DNA of 24,465 nt from a bacterium (GTDB lineage Bacteria; Bacillota_A; Clostridia; Lachnospirales; Lachnospiraceae): contig SFQZ01000042.1 of assembly GCA_004562915.1 (NCBI GenBank), forward strand, positions 1 to 24,465, written 5' to 3'. Positions 9,317 through 15,544 of the stretch are shown here, in pieces. The stretch's first letter is position 1; every line of letters begins with the position of its first letter. A program made the position numbers and the translations under genes. The notes below the pieces were generated by a model. The model did not search any database. It was given only the letters and a program-made list of their open reading frames with translations, and was not told the DNA's origin.

Positions 9317-9345
9317 ATTTTAGCACAAAAAAAAATCTTTGTCAA
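9317..9345 (-). promoter_or_regulatory. Predicted sigma-A promoter of rplJ-rplL
   Basis: Minus strand TTGACA (9340-9345), 17-nt spacer rich in T, TAAAAT (9317-9322). Transcription would start near 9310, at the 5' end of the L10 leader. It is divergent from the flotillin promoter 55 bp away. Confidence 0.85.
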
Positions 9346-9399
9346 TCCATAATCCTAATTTTTATGACAGAAATTTTAAAAAATTTTACAATTTTTCTA

Positions 9400-9428
9400 T
9401 TGATATTTTTTTAACAATATGATATATT
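9400..9428 (+). promoter_or_regulatory. Predicted sigma-A promoter of the flotillin transcript
   Basis: TTGATA (9400-9405), 17-nt spacer, TATATT (9423-9428) with an extended TGA. The predicted start near 9435 falls just before the riboswitch aptamer at 9439. Confidence 0.75.
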
Positions 9429-9438
9429 CATAATCAAT

Positions 9439-9523
9439 AAAAGGGAGTAGCCCACACCATCAGGTGATTCGAAATCGTCAGAACGATGTGAAATCCGTAT
9501 CGAATGAAACGTGCAAGACTTTT
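9439..9523 (+). promoter_or_regulatory. yybP-ykoY (manganese) riboswitch aptamer
   Basis: The 5' strand AAAAGGGAGTAGCCC and 3' strand GTGCAAGACTTTT are the two conserved P1/L1 strands; AAAAG pairs with CTTTT. Between them a CACC-ATCA-GGTG hairpin forms P2. A second arm, ATTCGA/TCGAAT, carries an asymmetric loop with the conserved CGTCA (the L3 metal-sensing loop) capped by a short hairpin. This matches the architecture of the Lactococcus lactis yybP aptamer as I remember it. The 3' aptamer strand (9517-9523) is also the left arm of the terminator at 9515-9558, the arrangement of a transcriptional ON switch: Mn2+ binding blocks termination. Confidence 0.87.
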
Positions 9524-9558
9524 ATCACGGCAGTAATGCTGTGGTAAAAGTCTTTTTT
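9515..9558 (+). terminator. Riboswitch expression-platform terminator
   Basis: A 16-bp or longer stem starts with GACTTTTA pairing with TAAAAGTC, includes two G-U pairs, is closed by a GTAA tetraloop, and is followed by six T (9553-9558). The left arm overlaps the 3' strand of the Mn aptamer. Confidence 0.9.
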
Positions 9559-9559
9559 A

Positions 9560-9629
9560 ATAGGAAAGCCCTTTGACTTTCCTATGATATAAAACCCTCC
9601 GTGGGGATGCACACGATGCGCAACGGAAA
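9560..9629 (+). repeat. Shared leader element, copy 1 (flotillin leader)
   Basis: It begins with the hairpin ATAGGAAAG / CTTTCCTAT, then GATATAAAACCCTCCG, GGGGATGCACACGAT and GCGCAACGGAAA. A diverged second copy lies on the minus strand at 20862-20943 in the luxR-type leader, also directly after an intrinsic terminator. The 3' block is nearly identical between copies (about 28 of 31). Function unknown: a structured leader or a dispersed repeat. Confidence 0.75.
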
Positions 9630-9729
9630 ATGCTCCCGGAAAGGAGGAAATCGCAAAAGCAACACAGGGCAAATCGTAACTGTTCAACCAGTAACCATTA
9701 TTTATTATTAAGTATAAGGAGATCTGACT

Positions 9730-11232
9730 ATGACAACAATTGGATTGGGAATTTCATTACCGCTTATTATTGGTATTATCGCAGCAATCATTTTAATCGG
9801 CATCATCGCTTCCGGATATGTAAAAGCCCCGCCGGATACCGCATATGTTATCTCCGGATTCAAAAAAGAACCAAGAATCCTGATCGGCCGTGCCGGCATC
9901 AAGATTCCATTTCTGGAAAGACTTGATAAACTTCTTCTGAAACAGGTAACAATCGATGTGAAGACAGAAGATTACATACCTACATTGGATTTCATTAACA
10001 TCAAAGTAGATGCAGTCGTAAAGGTCCGTGTAAGCACTGAACCCGACATGATCCGCCTGGCCATGAGAAACTTCCTGAACAAATCGGTACAAGATATCAT
10101 GCTTGACCTTCAGGATTCTCTTCAAGGTAACATGAAGGAGATCATCGGTGCCATGTCTCTGAAAGACATTAACAATAACCGTGATGCTTTCGGAAATGAA
10201 GTACAGACGAAAGCACAGGTAGATATGAAAAAACTTGGTGTGGAAATTATATCCTGTAACATCCAGAACGTGACAGACCGAAACGGACTGATTGAAGATA
10301 TGGGTATGGATAACACTTCTAAGATAAAAAAAGAAGCTGCCATCGCAAAAGCGGAAGCTGACCGTGACATCGCAATTGCTCAGGCAGAAGCCGACAAACA
10401 GGCCAATGATGCAAGAGTAAAAGCCCAGGCTGTAATCGCCGAGAAAAATAATGAACTTTACATCAAACAGGCCGAGTTGAAAAAACAGTCTGACACAAAG
10501 AAAGCTGAGGCTGATGCCGCTTATGGTATTCAGCAGCAGGAGCAAAGAAGAACGGTAGAGACCGCAACTGTCAATGCTGATATCGCCCGTCAAGAACGAG
10601 AAGTGGAATTGAAAGCACGCCAGGTAGAAGTAACCGAGAAGGCACTGGAAGCAGAGATCAAGAAGAAAGCAGAAGCAGAAAAATTTGCCGCACAACAGCG
10701 AGCCGATGCAGAACTCTACAAACGTCAGAAAGAAGCAGAAGCAAAACAGTTTGAGATCGAGAGAGATGCAGAAGCAAAAAAGGCACTGGCAGAGGCTGAA
10801 CTGGTGACCATGCAGAAAGAAGCGGAAGGCATCCGTGCCAGAGGTGAAGCAGAAGCTGCTGCCATTCAGGCAAAAGCGCTGGCAGAAGCCGAAGGTATGG
10901 AAAAGAAAGCTGCCGCTTATCAGAAATACAACAATGCAGCTATGGCAGAAATGCTGATCCAGGTATTACCGGATATAGCCGGAAAGATCGCAGAACCTCT
11001 GCAACAGATCGACAAGATCACAATCATCGGCGGTTCCGATACGAATGGCGTCGACAACGTGGCCGGAAATGTACCTGCTGTCATGGCAAAGCTTTTCGCT
11101 TCCATGAAAGAAACCACAGGTATTGATCTTGGAGAGATAATAAAAGCCGATACTTACGACGCAAAAGTCAATCGGAACATCAATATTACCGGTCTCGAAA
11201 AAGATACTATTTCATCAGATCAAGCAGAATAA
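9730..11232 (+). CDS. Flotillin-like SPFH/band 7 membrane-scaffold protein
   Basis: A 500-residue protein of the flotillin (FloT/YuaG-like) family, which oligomerises on the inner face of the membrane and organises membrane microdomains. One hydrophobic N-terminal segment (about residues 5-28) anchors it. The SPFH domain follows (about 30-190, with VKAPPDTAYVISGFKKEPRI), then a long Ala/Glu/Lys coiled coil (about 190-400) of EADRDIAIAQAEADKQ-type repeats, and a C-terminal segment with MAEMLIQVLPDIAGKIAEPL. AAGGAG lies 9 nt before the ATG. It stands alone on the plus strand between rplA and the L10 leader, breaking the usual ribosomal gene order, and is preceded by a Mn riboswitch. No NfeD partner is adjacent. 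Family assignment is firm; a role in metal response is inference. Confidence 0.95.
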   Translation: MTTIGLGISLPLIIGIIAAIILIGIIASGYVKAPPDTAYVISGFKKEPRILIGRAGIKIPFLERLDKLLLKQVTIDVKTEDYIPTLDFINIKVDAVVKVRVSTEPDMIRLAMRNFLNKSVQDIMLDLQDSLQGNMKEIIGAMSLKDINNNRDAFGNEVQTKAQVDMKKLGVEIISCNIQNVTDRNGLIEDMGMDNTSKIKKEAAIAKAEADRDIAIAQAEADKQANDARVKAQAVIAEKNNELYIKQAELKKQSDTKKAEADAAYGIQQQEQRRTVETATVNADIARQEREVELKARQVEVTEKALEAEIKKKAEAEKFAAQQRADAELYKRQKEAEAKQFEIERDAEAKKALAEAELVTMQKEAEGIRARGEAEAAAIQAKALAEAEGMEKKAAAYQKYNNAAMAEMLIQVLPDIAGKIAEPLQQIDKITIIGGSDTNGVDNVAGNVPAVMAKLFASMKETTGIDLGEIIKADTYDAKVNRNINITGLEKDTISSDQAE

Positions 11233-11242
11233 GCATTGCAGG

Positions 11243-11284
11243 ATGCAAAAACCCCGGGGCATATACCCCGGGGCATTTTTGCAT
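11243..11284. terminator. Bidirectional terminator between flotillin and rplA
   Basis: ATGCAAAAA and TTTTTGCAT flank two CCCCGGGG blocks around a CATATA loop, giving a near-perfect stem with A/T tracts on both sides. It serves the convergent flotillin (+) and rplA (-) transcripts. Confidence 0.92.
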
Positions 11285-11293
11285 TTTTATAAA

Positions 11294-11986
11294 TTACACA
11301 AGTTTTAATGGGTTGATCTTTACACTAGGTCCCATAGTAGGAGCGATTGTTACGCTTCTCAGGAACTGACCTTTTAGTGCAGCAGGTTTTGCTTTATTGA
11401 TCGCACCCATCAGCGTCTGGAAGTTGTCCGCTAACTGCTCTTCTGTGAAAGAAGCTTTTCCGATTGGCACGTGAATGATGTTTGTTTTATCAAGACGATA
11501 CTCAATCTTACCAGCTTTAATATCTTTAACAGCTTTTGTAACATCCATAGTTACTGTGCCGGCTTTCGGGTTAGGCATAAGTCCTTTCGGTCCAAGTACA
11601 CGACCCAGACGTCCTACAACACCCATCATATCCGGTGTAGCAACAACTACGTCAAAATCAAACCATCCTTCGTTCTGGATCTTCGGAATCAGCTCCTCTG
11701 CTCCTACGAATTCTGCTCCGGCTGCTTCTGCTTCATCAGCTTTAGCGCCTTTTGCAAATACCAGTACACGAACCTGTTTACCGGTTCCGTGAGGCAGAAC
11801 TACTGCACCACGAATCTGCTGATCTGCATGACGTCCGTCACATCCTGTTCTGATATGAGCTTCGATTGTTTCGTCAAATTTTGCAACAGCAGTTTTCTTT
11901 ACCAGCGCGATTGCTTCGTCTGGATCATACAGTTTTGTACGATCAACTGCTTTTGCAGTTTCCATATATTTTTTACCGTGTTTCAT
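11294..11986 (-). CDS. rplA: 50S ribosomal protein L1
   Basis: L1-stalk protein of the large subunit; in many bacteria it also represses its own operon by binding mRNA. The 230 residues are full length, with MKHGKKYMETAKAVDRTKLY at the start and the conserved MPNPKAGTVT motif. AGGAGG lies 9 nt upstream of the ATG. It is the last gene of the rpmG-secE-nusG-rplK-rplA run and ends at a bidirectional terminator. The 57-bp gap to rplK holds a hairpin almost identical to the one upstream of rplK. Confidence 0.99.
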   Translation of the reverse strand: MKHGKKYMETAKAVDRTKLYDPDEAIALVKKTAVAKFDETIEAHIRTGCDGRHADQQIRGAVVLPHGTGKQVRVLVFAKGAKADEAEAAGAEFVGAEELIPKIQNEGWFDFDVVVATPDMMGVVGRLGRVLGPKGLMPNPKAGTVTMDVTKAVKDIKAGKIEYRLDKTNIIHVPIGKASFTEEQLADNFQTLMGAINKAKPAALKGQFLRSVTIAPTMGPSVKINPLKLV

Positions 11987-12000
11987 TTCCTATAACCTCC

Positions 12001-12030
12001 TGTGGTAATTGCGGGGATAGCCCTCCCACG
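12001..12030 (-). promoter_or_regulatory. Leader hairpin before rplA (candidate L1 autoregulatory site)
   Basis: As minus-strand RNA: an outer GUGG/CCAC helix, an asymmetric internal loop (GA opposite CGCAAUUA), and an inner GGG/CCC helix with a CUAU loop. It is 28/30 identical to 12488-12517; the only differences lie in the terminal loop. It sits directly upstream of the AGGAGG site of rplA. L1 control is inference from the location, the two-helix shape, and the resemblance of GUGGGAG...AUUACCAC to the base of the 23S L1 stalk. Confidence 0.65.
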
Positions 12031-12043
12031 TCATTGATTGTGA

Positions 12044-12469
12044 TTAGTCCTCAACTACGATACCCATACTTCTTGCAGTACCTGCGATCATGCTCATAGC
12101 TGCCTCGATCGATGCTGCATTCAGGTCTGGCATTTTCATTTCAGCAATTTCTCTTACTTTGTCTTTAGAAATTGTAGCTACTTTTGTTTTGTTCGGAACG
12201 CCTGAACCGGATTTAATGTTACAAGCTTTCTTCAGCAAAACTGCAGCCGGTGGAGTTTTGGTTATAAAGCTGAAACTTCTGTCTGCGTATACTGTGATAA
12301 CTACAGGGATGATCAAATCTCCCTTATCAGCAGTTCTAGCATTGAACTCTTTTGTAAACTGCACGATATTTACACCATGCTGACCAAGAGCCGGTCCAAC
12401 TGGTGGTGCTGGTGTTGCTTTACCAGCAGGAATCTGTAATTTAATGTATCCTGTTACTTTCTTTGCCAT
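12044..12469 (-). CDS. rplK: 50S ribosomal protein L11
   Basis: Protein of the GTPase-associated centre; binds 23S rRNA with L10 nearby. It is 141 residues, the standard length, with the Pro-rich N-terminal signature IPAGKATPAPPVGPALGQHG and the C-terminal rRNA-binding domain (about 75-141). AGGAGG lies 8 nt upstream of the ATG. It lies between nusG and rplA in the classical order. Confidence 0.99.
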   Translation of the reverse strand: MAKKVTGYIKLQIPAGKATPAPPVGPALGQHGVNIVQFTKEFNARTADKGDLIIPVVITVYADRSFSFITKTPPAAVLLKKACNIKSGSGVPNKTKVATISKDKVREIAEMKMPDLNAASIEAAMSMIAGTARSMGIVVED

Positions 12470-12487
12470 TGTAATGACCTCCTATAA

Positions 12488-12517
12488 TGTGGTAATTGCG
12501 GGGATTTCCCTCCCACG
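12488..12517 (-). promoter_or_regulatory. Leader hairpin before rplK (candidate L1 autoregulatory site)
   Basis: Same two-helix structure as the element before rplA: GUGG/CCAC outer helix, GA opposite CGCAAUUA, GGG/CCC inner helix, here with an AAAU loop. The rplK ribosome site follows within about ten nucleotides. Confidence 0.65.
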
Positions 12518-12553
12518 AATCATCCTGTCTCTTTCTGTGACAGTCCTTGATTC

Positions 12554-13069
12554 TTACAACTTCTTTACTTCCGCGAAACTGATCTCAACCGGAGTCTCAC
12601 GGCCGAATAACTCAACATTGATTGTTACAACCTGTTTCTGTCTGTTGATACTCTGAATCACTCCTGTAGTATCTTTCCATGCACCTCCGGTAACAACTAC
12701 GCTGTCGCCTTCTGCATAATCGATTTCGACAGCTTCCGCCTGGATTCCCAGCGGGAGCATCTCCTCTTCTGTTAAAGGCACCGGCTTGGATCCCGGTCCG
12801 ACAAACCCGGTTACACCTCGGGTATTACGAACGACATACCAGGTATCATCATTCATAACCATGTTAATCAGAACATATCCCGGAAACAGTTTTTTGGATA
12901 CCTGCTTTTTGGTTCCGTTCTTCACTTCAACCACATCCTGCATAGGTACCCGAACCTCCAGAATCTGATCTTCCAGATGCCGGTTCTCAATTGTCTTTTC
13001 AATGTTGGCTTTCACTTTGTTCTCGTAGCCTGAATATGTGTGAGCTACATACCAATTTGCTTCTGCCAT
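12554..13069 (-). CDS. nusG: Transcription termination/antitermination factor NusG
   Basis: Elongation factor that binds the RNA polymerase clamp and couples to ribosome or Rho. The 171 residues show the NGN domain (ANWYVAHTYSGYENKVKANIE at the start, FPGYVLINMVMNDDTWYVVR, GVTGFVG) and a C-terminal KOW domain (EGDSVVVTGGAWKDTTGVI). The ATG has AAGGGTGAT upstream and lies 16 bp after secE, so the two are co-transcribed. Confidence 0.99.
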   Translation of the reverse strand: MAEANWYVAHTYSGYENKVKANIEKTIENRHLEDQILEVRVPMQDVVEVKNGTKKQVSKKLFPGYVLINMVMNDDTWYVVRNTRGVTGFVGPGSKPVPLTEEEMLPLGIQAEAVEIDYAEGDSVVVTGGAWKDTTGVIQSINRQKQVVTINVELFGRETPVEISFAEVKKL

Positions 13070-13085
13070 ATCATCACCCTTGTCC

Positions 13086-13292
13086 TTATTTGATCAATAA
13101 ATTAATGAACTGCAGTACCGCACTGTCCAGCACGGAAATAATTATACTCAGCACTGCCGTAATGGATACGACAGCAACTGTCTGTCTTACAAGAGTTTTC
13201 TTGTCGGTCCATATAATTTTGTTAAATTCGGACTTAAGCCCTTTGATCCAGCTCTTCTTTGGAGCCTTATCTTTCTTTGCAGATTCTGCCAT
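13086..13292 (-). CDS. secE: Preprotein translocase subunit SecE
   Basis: Small essential subunit of the SecYEG protein-conducting channel. The 68-residue single-helix form is usual in Gram-positives: a Lys-rich cytoplasmic N-terminus, an amphipathic KKSWIKGLKSEFNKIIWTDKK segment, and one membrane helix at about 36-66. AGAGGTGA lies upstream of the ATG. It lies between rpmG and nusG. Confidence 0.97.
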   Translation of the reverse strand: MAESAKKDKAPKKSWIKGLKSEFNKIIWTDKKTLVRQTVAVVSITAVLSIIISVLDSAVLQFINLLIK

Positions 13293-13316
13293 AGTTTCAC
13301 CTCTTACTGACCAATC

Positions 13317-13466
13317 TTACTTGGTTTCTTTGTGCATTGTGTGTCTTTTACAGAATTTACAATACTTCTTTGTTTCCAGTCTTTCCGGATGATTCTTTTT
13401 CTCTTTTGTCATGTTGTAATTTCGCTGTTTACATTCTGTACATGCCAATGTGATTCTTACGCGCAC
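13317..13466 (-). CDS. rpmG: 50S ribosomal protein L33 (zinc-binding form)
   Basis: A 49-residue protein starting at GTG: VRVRITLACTEC..., ending ...HTMHKETK. The four cysteines C9, C12, C36 and C39 form a zinc ribbon, so this is the C+ paralogue used when zinc is plentiful. The GTG is supported by GGAGGTG 6 nt upstream and by the canonical MRVRITLACTEC N-terminus. It is the first gene of rpmG-secE-nusG-rplK-rplA, 24 bp before secE. Confidence 0.96.
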   Translation of the reverse strand: MRVRITLACTECKQRNYNMTKEKKNHPERLETKKYCKFCKRHTMHKETK

Positions 13467-13586
13467 GACTTCCACCTCCACTGTGTTGATTTGCGTTGTT
13501 GCAACGGACTTTTCCTCATGCGGACGGGGTTCACGACGTCCCGTTTTTAGGCATAAAAAAAAGACCTACTTCCATGTCACTTAATT

Positions 13587-13615
13587 ACTATAGCATGTAC
13601 AGGTCCCGTTGTCAA
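13587..13615 (-). promoter_or_regulatory. Predicted sigma-A promoter of rpmG-secE-nusG-rplK-rplA
   Basis: Minus strand TTGACA (13610-13615), 17-nt spacer, TATAGT (13587-13592). The predicted start near 13580 leaves a ~115-nt leader in which AACGGGAC and GTCCGTT can pair with one bulge; I see no terminator in it. Confidence 0.85.
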
Positions 13616-13660
13616 GAAATATTGTAAATTTCCCCTTTTTACTTTTATCACAGTTTCTGT

Positions 13661-13689
13661 TTTACAAAATTCTCTATCTATAATATAAT
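13661..13689 (+). promoter_or_regulatory. Predicted promoter of the symporter gene
   Basis: TTTACA (13661-13666), 17-nt spacer, TATAAT (13684-13689). The predicted start near 13696 coincides with the left edge of the nested palindromic element, giving a ~220-nt structured leader. Confidence 0.65.
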
Positions 13690-13695
13690 AATATA

Positions 13696-13835
13696 ATGAT
13701 TACAGTGTCAAAAGTCCAAATCCATGACATGCTTGCATGTCAGTGGATGATGGACTTTATGATACGTCCCACAATGAAGATGAAGTGGAGCGCAGCTCCA
13801 TGAGAATCCGTAATCACTTTTGACACCCTAATCAT
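13696..13835. repeat. 140-bp nested inverted-repeat element (leader RNA or MITE-like)
   Basis: Terminal arms ATGATTA-ca-GTGTCAAAAGT and ACTTTTGACAC-cc-TAATCAT are complementary except for the two middle bases. Inside is a long hairpin at 13711-13758: AAAGTCCA/TGGACTTT, then ATCCA/TGGAT, then TGACATGC/GCATGTCA with a TT loop. A second hairpin TGGAGC-GCA-GCTCCA lies near 13785-13800. No coding potential was seen. It fills most of the symporter leader. Confidence 0.85.
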
Positions 13836-13849
13836 ATAATCTTTTTACG

Positions 13850-13881
13850 CAACTGTTCAGATCCACAATCCTGAATAGTTG
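13850..13881 (+). repeat. Leader hairpin upstream of the symporter
   Basis: CAACTGTTCAG pairs with CTGAATAGTTG (one G-U) around a 10-nt loop. There is no T-tract, so it is not a terminator. It lies between the 140-bp element and the gene's ribosome site. Confidence 0.65.
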
Positions 13882-13919
13882 ACGACAGAGACTAAAACAA
13901 ATCATAATGTGAGGGTACT

Positions 13920-15275
13920 ATGGAGAAAAAAAGAAGTAACTTTTCCGGGAAACTGGGCTTTATCCTGGCCGCTGCAGGTTCTGCGGTAGGTCTTGGAAAT
14001 CTGTGGAGATTTCCGTATTTAGCAGCCCGATATGGCGGCGGTATTTTCCTCCTCGTATATCTGATTCTGGCTGTGACTTTTGGTTTTACACTGATGATCG
14101 CCGAGATTGGACTTGGACGCAAAACGGGTCTGAGCGCCATCGGTGCTTTTAAAAAGCTGAACAGTCGTTATTCCTTTATTGGCTATCTTGCTTCCCTTGT
14201 TCCGATTATTATTCTCCCGTATTATAGTGTAATCGGCGGTTGGGTGGTGAAATACTTCACTACCTTTATTTCCGGTCAGACTACAGCGGCGGCCCGGGAC
14301 GGATATTTTGAAAATTTTATCAGTGGAACATGGCAGCCCATTCTTTGTCTTGCTGTATTTATCCTGGCAACAGCAACCGTTGTTTTTCTCGGTGTGGAAA
14401 AAGGGATCGAAAAAGTCAGCAAAGCACTGATGCCGCTTCTGGTAATTCTGACTGTGGGAATTGCCATTTATTCGGTTACGCTTCCTGGCTCTTTCTCAGG
14501 TCTTGTCTACTACCTCAAACCTGATTTTAAACATTTTTCCATTACCACGGTAGTGGCAGCCATGGGGCAGCTGTTTTATTCCATGTCACTGGCTATGGGT
14601 ATAATGATCACTTATGGATCTTATATGAAAAAAGATGTTAATCTGGAAAAATCCGTGTCCCAGATTGAGATTTTTGACACAGGAATCGCCTTTTTTGCAG
14701 GTATGATGATTGTTCCTGCAGTATTTGTATTTAACGGCGGTGACGCTTCCGCCATCAATGCAGGGCCGGGGCTTATGTTTGTGACGCTTCCGAAAGTTTT
14801 TGATTCCATGCCTCTGGGAACAATGATTGGTGCCCTGTTCTTTATTCTGGTACTTTTTGCTGCACTGACTTCCTCCATCTCGTTAATGGAAACAATTGTT
14901 TCTATTCTGTGTGACAAAATTCACTGGAACAGAAAACTTTCCACTGTCATTGTCACTTTGTTCAGTCTGGCAGTAGCGATGCCTTCCTCTCTGGGATTTG
15001 GAGTGTGGTCACATATTCAGCCTATGGGCATGAGTTTTCTTGACTTCTTCGATTTCATAAGTAATAGTATTCTGATGCCGATCGTGGCATTTCTTACTTG
15101 CTTCTTTATCGGCTATATAGTCAAACCGGTGGCAATTTCTGAAGAAGTCAAACTGAACTCACCGTTTAAACGGGAGAAGCTGTTTGTTGTCATGATCAAA
15201 TATGTGGCACCTGTATGTATTATCATTATATTAATTTCTTCTATATTAAATGCGTTGGGAATTATGACAATCTAA
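13920..15275 (+). CDS. Sodium-dependent transporter, neurotransmitter:sodium symporter (NSS/SNF) family
   Basis: Integral membrane symporter of the LeuT fold that couples Na+ to uptake of an amino acid or amine. The 451 residues suit the bacterial form with 11-12 helices. The family signature is at the start: GFILAAAGSAVGLGNLWRFPY (TM1 with the unwound Na+/substrate site), followed by YGGGIFLLVYLI and GFTLMIAEIGLGRKTG. GAGGG lies a few nt before the ATG, which matches the family N-terminus. It stands alone, divergent from rpmG and convergent with potD. The substrate cannot be told from sequence; an amine would fit the neighbouring polyamine genes but is not shown. Confidence 0.95.
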   Translation: MEKKRSNFSGKLGFILAAAGSAVGLGNLWRFPYLAARYGGGIFLLVYLILAVTFGFTLMIAEIGLGRKTGLSAIGAFKKLNSRYSFIGYLASLVPIIILPYYSVIGGWVVKYFTTFISGQTTAAARDGYFENFISGTWQPILCLAVFILATATVVFLGVEKGIEKVSKALMPLLVILTVGIAIYSVTLPGSFSGLVYYLKPDFKHFSITTVVAAMGQLFYSMSLAMGIMITYGSYMKKDVNLEKSVSQIEIFDTGIAFFAGMMIVPAVFVFNGGDASAINAGPGLMFVTLPKVFDSMPLGTMIGALFFILVLFAALTSSISLMETIVSILCDKIHWNRKLSTVIVTLFSLAVAMPSSLGFGVWSHIQPMGMSFLDFFDFISNSILMPIVAFLTCFFIGYIVKPVAISEEVKLNSPFKREKLFVVMIKYVAPVCIIIILISSILNALGIMTI

Positions 15276-15302
15276 TCCATTTCTTTTATCATTGTAGATG
15301 GA

Positions 15303-15379
15303 AGCTGCCGCAAAGTTATCAAAGCAGATGATTTTGCGGCAGCTAATATCCAAGTTAAAATCATTCTCATTTTTAACTT
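15303..15379. repeat. Two hairpins between the symporter and potD
   Basis: First: AGCTGCCGCAAA (15303-15314) pairs with TTTGCGGCAGCT (15333-15344), an exact 12-bp stem. Second: AAGTTAAAA (15352-15360) pairs with TTTTAACTT (15371-15379). Neither has a clean U-tract. The position, 28 nt after the symporter stop, suggests 3'-end formation or RNA stability. Confidence 0.6.
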
Positions 15380-15477
15380 CGTACCTTCATAACCGTCTCT
15401 CAAATCTCTCTCTACAAATATCATCACTCCCGAACCACGATCATTCCTTAACTCTGCCATCGGTAAAACCAGAAACA

Positions 15478-15507
15478 AAAATTTCTGACAAACGATGAAA
15501 ATCAGAA
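15478..15507 (-). terminator. Weak terminator candidate after potD
   Basis: Minus strand TTCTGA/TCAGAA stem with a 13-nt loop, followed by ATTTTTGTTT. It is about 40 nt past the potD stop. The short stem and large loop make it weak. Confidence 0.4.
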
Positions 15508-15544
15508 CCTTAATTCCTTTTCAGGACTGCCCCATGACTTATTT

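Noticed and set aside
9478..9687. 69-codon minus-strand frame in the flotillin leader
   Set aside because: Lies opposite the Mn riboswitch and terminator; explained by structured RNA on the plus strand.
9793..10695. 300-codon minus-strand reading frame inside the flotillin gene
   Set aside because: Shadow frame of the EA/K-rich coiled coil; composition is Cys/Phe/Leu-rich nonsense and the plus-strand protein is unambiguous.
13820..13840. Promoter formed by TTGACA and TATAAT near the right edge of the 140-bp element
   Set aside because: The spacer is only 9 nt, too short for sigma-A; the site at 13661-13689 has correct 17-nt spacing.
15272..15478. Possible 60-68-residue minus-strand gene after potD
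   Set aside because: No ribosome site before TTG or ATG, it overlaps two hairpins, and it matches no family I recognise.
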